Below, one piece after another: positions 61,301-64,000 of a DNA stretch of 64,000 nucleotides (position 1 is the stretch's first letter; the number at the start of each line of letters is the position of its first letter). Source of the stretch: Ignavibacteria bacterium (GTDB taxonomy: Bacteria > Bacteroidota > Ignavibacteria > Kapaibacteriales > UBA2268); assembly GCA_016844745.1 (NCBI GenBank), contig JAERMQ010000024.1, forward strand, positions 1 through 64,000. Reading direction: 5' to 3'. The translations under genes were made by a program, and so were the position numbers. A model generated the notes under the pieces. It saw nothing but the letters and a program-made list of their open reading frames with translations, did not search any database and was not told the DNA's origin.

Positions 61301-64000
61301 GTAACTGTAAATTCAAGTAATACATCCTGTAATGCAAATGTAACGGTAACCTCACCAACGGCTACGGACAATTGCTCTTCTTTTGGAAATGCATTGAATT
61401 TTGCATCAGCGGGAAGCAATTATGTTAATATTCCCAGGTCAATTTCAGGTGATTTTACTATCGAATACTGGATGAAGACAACTCAAACAGCGCCAAGCGG
61501 CAGTCAATGGTATTATGGTACCGGTGTTGTGGATGCTGAAGTTGGCGGCGTGACTAACGATTTTGGTACATCTTTAAATGGTAGTAAAATTTGCTTTGGT
61601 GTTGGAAATCCGGATGTTACAATATTTTCAACAAGCAATGTTAATACCGGAAATTGGGTTCACGTTGCTGTAACAAGAAGAAAATCGACCGGACAAACGA
61701 TTTTATATGTTAATGGTGTTCAGGAAAGTTCTGGTACGGGTGGAACACAGGACTTGACAGTACCTTCCAGAATTATTATGGGAATACAGCAAACCTTTGT
61801 TAATGGTTATTATAACGGTTCATTGGATGAAGTAAGAATCTGGAATACTGTTAGAACACAATCTGATATCAGTTCAAATATGAACTCAACTGTTTCTAAC
61901 AGTTCAACCGGTTTGGTTGCAAGATATAGCTTTGACCAGGGAACAGCAAACGGAAATAATACTTCTATTTCAACTGTCACCAATGACCAGGGAAATACTT
62001 CAAACAACGGTTCAATTGTAAACTTCACCAAAACCGGCACTACATCTAACTTTGTAAACGGAAGAGATGGAGTTACACTTGTAAACAATTTCAATAATAC
62101 TTCTAATGCTTCTGGCAATTACCCTGTTGGACAAACTAATGTTGTATGGACTGCTACGGATTCCAAAGGCAATTCTGCAACCTGTAACCAAACAGTTACA
62201 GTAAATGATGCGACTGCTCCGGTAACAAAAACAAAGAGTGTAACGGTCTTTTTGAACGCAAGCGGCAATGCAAGCATTACAACAAATGATGTCGATAACG
62301 GAAGCACTGACAACTGCGGAATTGCAAGTTTGTCATTAAGTAAATCAAGCTTTAATTGCAGTGATTTGAACGCAGGTTCAAATTTTGCATTGAAATTTGA
62401 CGGTAGTGATGACAGAGTCGTTGCAACATCTTCAACAGGTTACCCACAGGGTAGCTCAGCCAGAACTGTTGAATTCTGGATGAAAACCACTATGGGTGGA
62501 GTTGCAGCTTTACACAGCTATGGAAATTTTTCATCTCAACAGCGCTCGGCCTTATACTTAGTATATGGAAGGTTATATTTTGTCGGAGAGTTTAATGATA
62601 CCTACGGTAGTACAACAACCGTTAATGATGGCAACTGGCATCACGTTGGTTATACATTAACCGGTCAGAATATTAAATTCTACATTGATGGACAATTGAA
62701 TTATTCAACTAACTTACCAAATGTTCCTCAAACGAATGGAAGTCCATGGGCAATGTCTAATACTTCGGGTGTTAACTATACAAGAGAGCCATTCAATGGT
62801 TATATGGATGAATTAAGAGTTTGGAATGTAGTTAGAAGCGCTACCGACATTTTCAATAATTATAAAACTCCTTTATTAGGTAATGAATCAAATCTTGTTG
62901 CGTATTATAACTTTGATGAGGGAAGCGGGAGTACGCTCTATGATGCGACTTCAAATCATAACAATGGTACTCTTACAAATATGAATTTGAGTAATGTTTG
63001 GGTAAGTGGAGTAAGTTACTTCAACAGTGTTCAAAAAGTTACATTAACTGCTACTGATAATGCAGGAAACAGCAGTTCGGCTGTAGCAATTGTAACTGTT
63101 AAAGATAATATTGCACCAACAGCTATCGCAAAGAATATTACTGTTAACCTGAATGCTTCAGGAAATGCAACAATTACGGCTAATGATGTTAACGATAACA
63201 GCTCCGATAATTGCGGTATTGCCAGCATGACATTGGACAAGACAAGCTTTAATTGTTCAAATGCCGGTACAAATAATGTAACATTAACTGTAAAAGATGC
63301 CAGTGGTAATACATCAACGGCAAATGCTGTTGTTACAGTAATGGATGTAACGCCACCAAACGCCGTTGCAAAGAATATTACAATTCAATTAGATGGAACA
63401 GGAAATGCTTCAATTACTGCATCAGATGTCAATAATAACAGCACCGATGCTTGTGGAATAGCTTCAATATCAGCTTCACCACTTAGTTTTGACTGTTCAA
63501 ATGTCGGCGCTAACAATGTTATACTAACCGTAACTGATAATAACGGTAATGTATCTACTGCAACATCAGTTGTGACATTACAGGATGCTACTTTGCCATC
63601 AGCATTAGCACAGAATATTACAATTCAATTGGATGCATCAGGTAATGCAAGTATTACAGCATCAGATGTAAACAATAATAGCTCGGATAATTGTGGTATT
63701 GCTTCAATGTCTGTTTCACCAAATACATTCAATTGCTCAAATGTCGGAAATAACACAGTAACATTAACTGTAACCGATAATAACGGTAATGTTTCGACTG
63801 CAAATTCAGTCGTTACTGTTCAGGATGTAACCGCAGCAACTGCAATTGCCCAGAATCTTACAATTCAATTGGATGCATCAGGCAATGCTTCAATAACTGC
63901 ATCGGATATAAATAACAATAGCTCAGATGCTTGTGGAATTGCTTCTTTGTCGGTTTCACCGAATTCATTCAATTGCTCGAATGTCGGCAATAACACAGTA
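58319..64000 (+). CDS. Giant secreted RCC1-propeller / Ig-HYR-like repeat / LamG protein (3' end beyond window)
   Basis: Start at ATG 58319 with AGGGG five bases upstream. Open for all 1,894 codons to the window edge; I found no stop by translating throughout. Residues 1-20 are a signal peptide ([16 protein letters not shown]). ~22-370: seven RCC1-type repeats of about 50 residues (WGxNxxGQLGDG...[12 protein letters not shown]), a full seven-bladed propeller. From ~380: Ig/HYR-like repeats with DNCGI...FNC...NxVTLTVTDxxGN, an exact 80-residue period near the end. Inserted in these are one unassigned domain (~500-660) and three LamG-like domains (~745-958, ~1024-1248, ~1354-1571). Probably a surface adhesin or matrix protein exported by T9SS; the sorting tail would lie past the window. 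Confidence 0.88.
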   Translation, partial: MKKLVLIAILFLSSYALNAQGGEAYSWGYNAYGQLGDGTTTNKNSPVQIGTGTNWTTSFGGYFHSIAIKSDATLWAWGYNGNGQLGDGTTTQRNSPVQTGTGTNWVSASGGGYHTAGIKTDGTLWAWGNNAYGQLGDGTTTQRNSPVQIGTGTNWVMVSCGSYNTIAIKSDGTLWAWGYNGDGELGDGTTTQRNSPIQIGTGTNWSKVNCGDWHTIAIKSDGTLWAWGWNSNGQVGDGTSSNIRLSPVQIGTGTNWASVSGGYAHTIAIKNDGTLWSWGRNDAGQLGDGSTTQRNSPVQIGTGTNWASASNGEHHNCAIRSDGTLWSWGNNTYGQLGDGTTTNRISPIQIGTSTNWISASCSAYHTHAINGVNDTPCSASCKNFTTNLNSSGNATISASDIDNGSTGQGTLSFSVSPSSFNCSNVGQNSVTLTVTDQNNSVSRCTSIVTIQDLTSPTVLTKDATIYLDASGNANLSVSDVNNGSSDNCGISNYSLSKTSFGCNDASYGSNGTLSVNMSADNKFELYISTDNNTTGTNILNGNNWSVKYSTSTNLQAGQDYWIHVKAIDLGLVEMFIGDFTLTGSFRFENGTQLLGTNTTNWKDSRTAFGQNERTPYYVGNQGIAPWNNYGYNGGAGHIWDSVWNTSGNDTIYFSAKIITTSNVNNVTLTVTDVNGNSATNVAKVIVKDNLAPIIITKNITVYLDANGNASITANDVNNGSTDNCGISTLTVTPNTFNCLSINGTNNALSFNGSNSRVSVNTTSALNNLGTGNMTIEAWVNSSNMSNVNSIIRKTGDYNLYMANGKLYAEYWPNGIGNSTWRLVTGTNNIPANTWTHVAFVLNAGTPSLYINGVFESSSVSNGNISGTENLNIGMSTIYNQTFIGTIDEVRVWNTARTSTELNASKNSYLAGNETGLVGYWSFNEGSGSTTADNQTNRLNNGTLNNNTWTSGNPNFTGGNNVTLTATDASGNSSSAMAVVTIADNTPPTLTCASNVTVNSSNTSCNANVTVTSPTATDNCSSFGNALNFASAGSNYVNIPRSISGDFTIEYWMKTTQTAPSGSQWYYGTGVVDAEVGGVTNDFGTSLNGSKICFGVGNPDVTIFSTSNVNTGNWVHVAVTRRKSTGQTILYVNGVQESSGTGGTQDLTVPSRIIMGIQQTFVNGYYNGSLDEVRIWNTVRTQSDISSNMNSTVSNSSTGLVARYSFDQGTANGNNTSISTVTNDQGNTSNNGSIVNFTKTGTTSNFVNGRDGVTLVNNFNNTSNASGNYPVGQTNVVWTATDSKGNSATCNQTVTVNDATAPVTKTKSVTVFLNASGNASITTNDVDNGSTDNCGIASLSLSKSSFNCSDLNAGSNFALKFDGSDDRVVATSSTGYPQGSSARTVEFWMKTTMGGVAALHSYGNFSSQQRSALYLVYGRLYFVGEFNDTYGSTTTVNDGNWHHVGYTLTGQNIKFYIDGQLNYSTNLPNVPQTNGSPWAMSNTSGVNYTREPFNGYMDELRVWNVVRSATDIFNNYKTPLLGNESNLVAYYNFDEGSGSTLYDATSNHNNGTLTNMNLSNVWVSGVSYFNSVQKVTLTATDNAGNSSSAVAIVTVKDNIAPTAIAKNITVNLNASGNATITANDVNDNSSDNCGIASMTLDKTSFNCSNAGTNNVTLTVKDASGNTSTANAVVTVMDVTPPNAVAKNITIQLDGTGNASITASDVNNNSTDACGIASISASPLSFDCSNVGANNVILTVTDNNGNVSTATSVVTLQDATLPSALAQNITIQLDASGNASITASDVNNNSSDNCGIASMSVSPNTFNCSNVGNNTVTLTVTDNNGNVSTANSVVTVQDVTAATAIAQNLTIQLDASGNASITASDINNNSSDACGIASLSVSPNSFNCSNVGNNTV
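63121..64000 (+). repeat. 240-bp tandem repeat array in the giant gene
   Basis: The segment beginning (A/C)AGAATATTAC recurs at the same column at 63131, 63371, 63611 and 63851, an exact 240-base (80-codon) period with high identity between neighbouring units. The array continues past the window. Confidence 0.9.

Noticed and set aside
60421-63240. Several minus-strand frames within the giant gene
   Set aside because: They are antisense shadows of the repeats (same LPLA/VTLF-like text each time), caused by biased codon use.

Overview
The window comes from an AT-rich bacterium of the Bacteroidota/Chlorobi superphylum. The evidence is a secreted protein with a type IX secretion (T9SS) C-terminal tail, PorV-like outer-membrane barrels, a good match to the Bacteroidota promoter pattern (TTTG-N20-TANNTTTG), propeller-type sensor proteins, and methylmalonyl-CoA mutase with ATP-dependent PEP carboxykinase. 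A complete-looking flagellar operon in Bacillus-like order makes a motile lineage such as Ignavibacteriota or Kapabacteria more likely than a classical Bacteroidia. This placement is inference; no rRNA lies in the window.

Layout. 0-2.8 kb: a membrane adenylate cyclase with a propeller sensor, apparently cut at its 5' end next to a possible transposase start. 2.8-5.8 kb: a minus-strand operon of an ABC-type ATPase, a DUF4435/TOPRIM protein and an alpha/beta hydrolase. The first two look like the AriA/AriB pair of the PARIS anti-phage system. 5.9-8.8 kb: PEP carboxykinase coupled to an aminotransferase. 9-11.6 kb: two barrel-like envelope proteins and a glycerophosphodiesterase lipoprotein. 12-13.6 kb: small genes and a decayed aspartic-protease gene. 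14-26.8 kb: flagellar rod, MS-ring, export and hook genes (flgB to flgE), preceded by a sigma-54-like promoter and followed by a terminator. 27.2-27.7 kb: a toxin-antitoxin pair, then 0.8 kb of repeats. 28.5-31.7 kb: hydG, a GlmU-like uridylyltransferase, panD. 32-42.9 kb: mostly plus-strand housekeeping genes (PLP decarboxylase, tRNA-Leu, fused 2-oxoacid dehydrogenase E1, DHODH, SDR, recN, purD). 43-48.7 kb: peroxidase, two PorV-like paralogues and a T9SS-tailed sugar dehydrogenase. 48.8-53 kb: two lone antitoxin-like genes, methylmalonyl-CoA mutase, dnaB. 53.3-57.8 kb: a receiver-kinase hybrid, an RsbW-like kinase with a large barrel protein, a detached flbD and a DoxX/MauE protein. 58.3-64 kb: the 5' part of a giant secreted protein that runs off the window.

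The most notable points are the PARIS-like operon; the giant protein, in which LamG-like domains are nested inside Ig/HYR-like repeats behind a seven-repeat RCC1 propeller; and an unusually dense set of short dispersed repeats. Three repeat types recur: AT-rich tandem oligomers sitting at or just past stop codons and sometimes encoding the last residues; hairpin elements with a GAAGCGAAGAATC-like core; and a GTCTGAA...GATTAAAGGATT family. At least two repeats lie inside reading frames (adenylate cyclase and methylmalonyl-CoA mutase).
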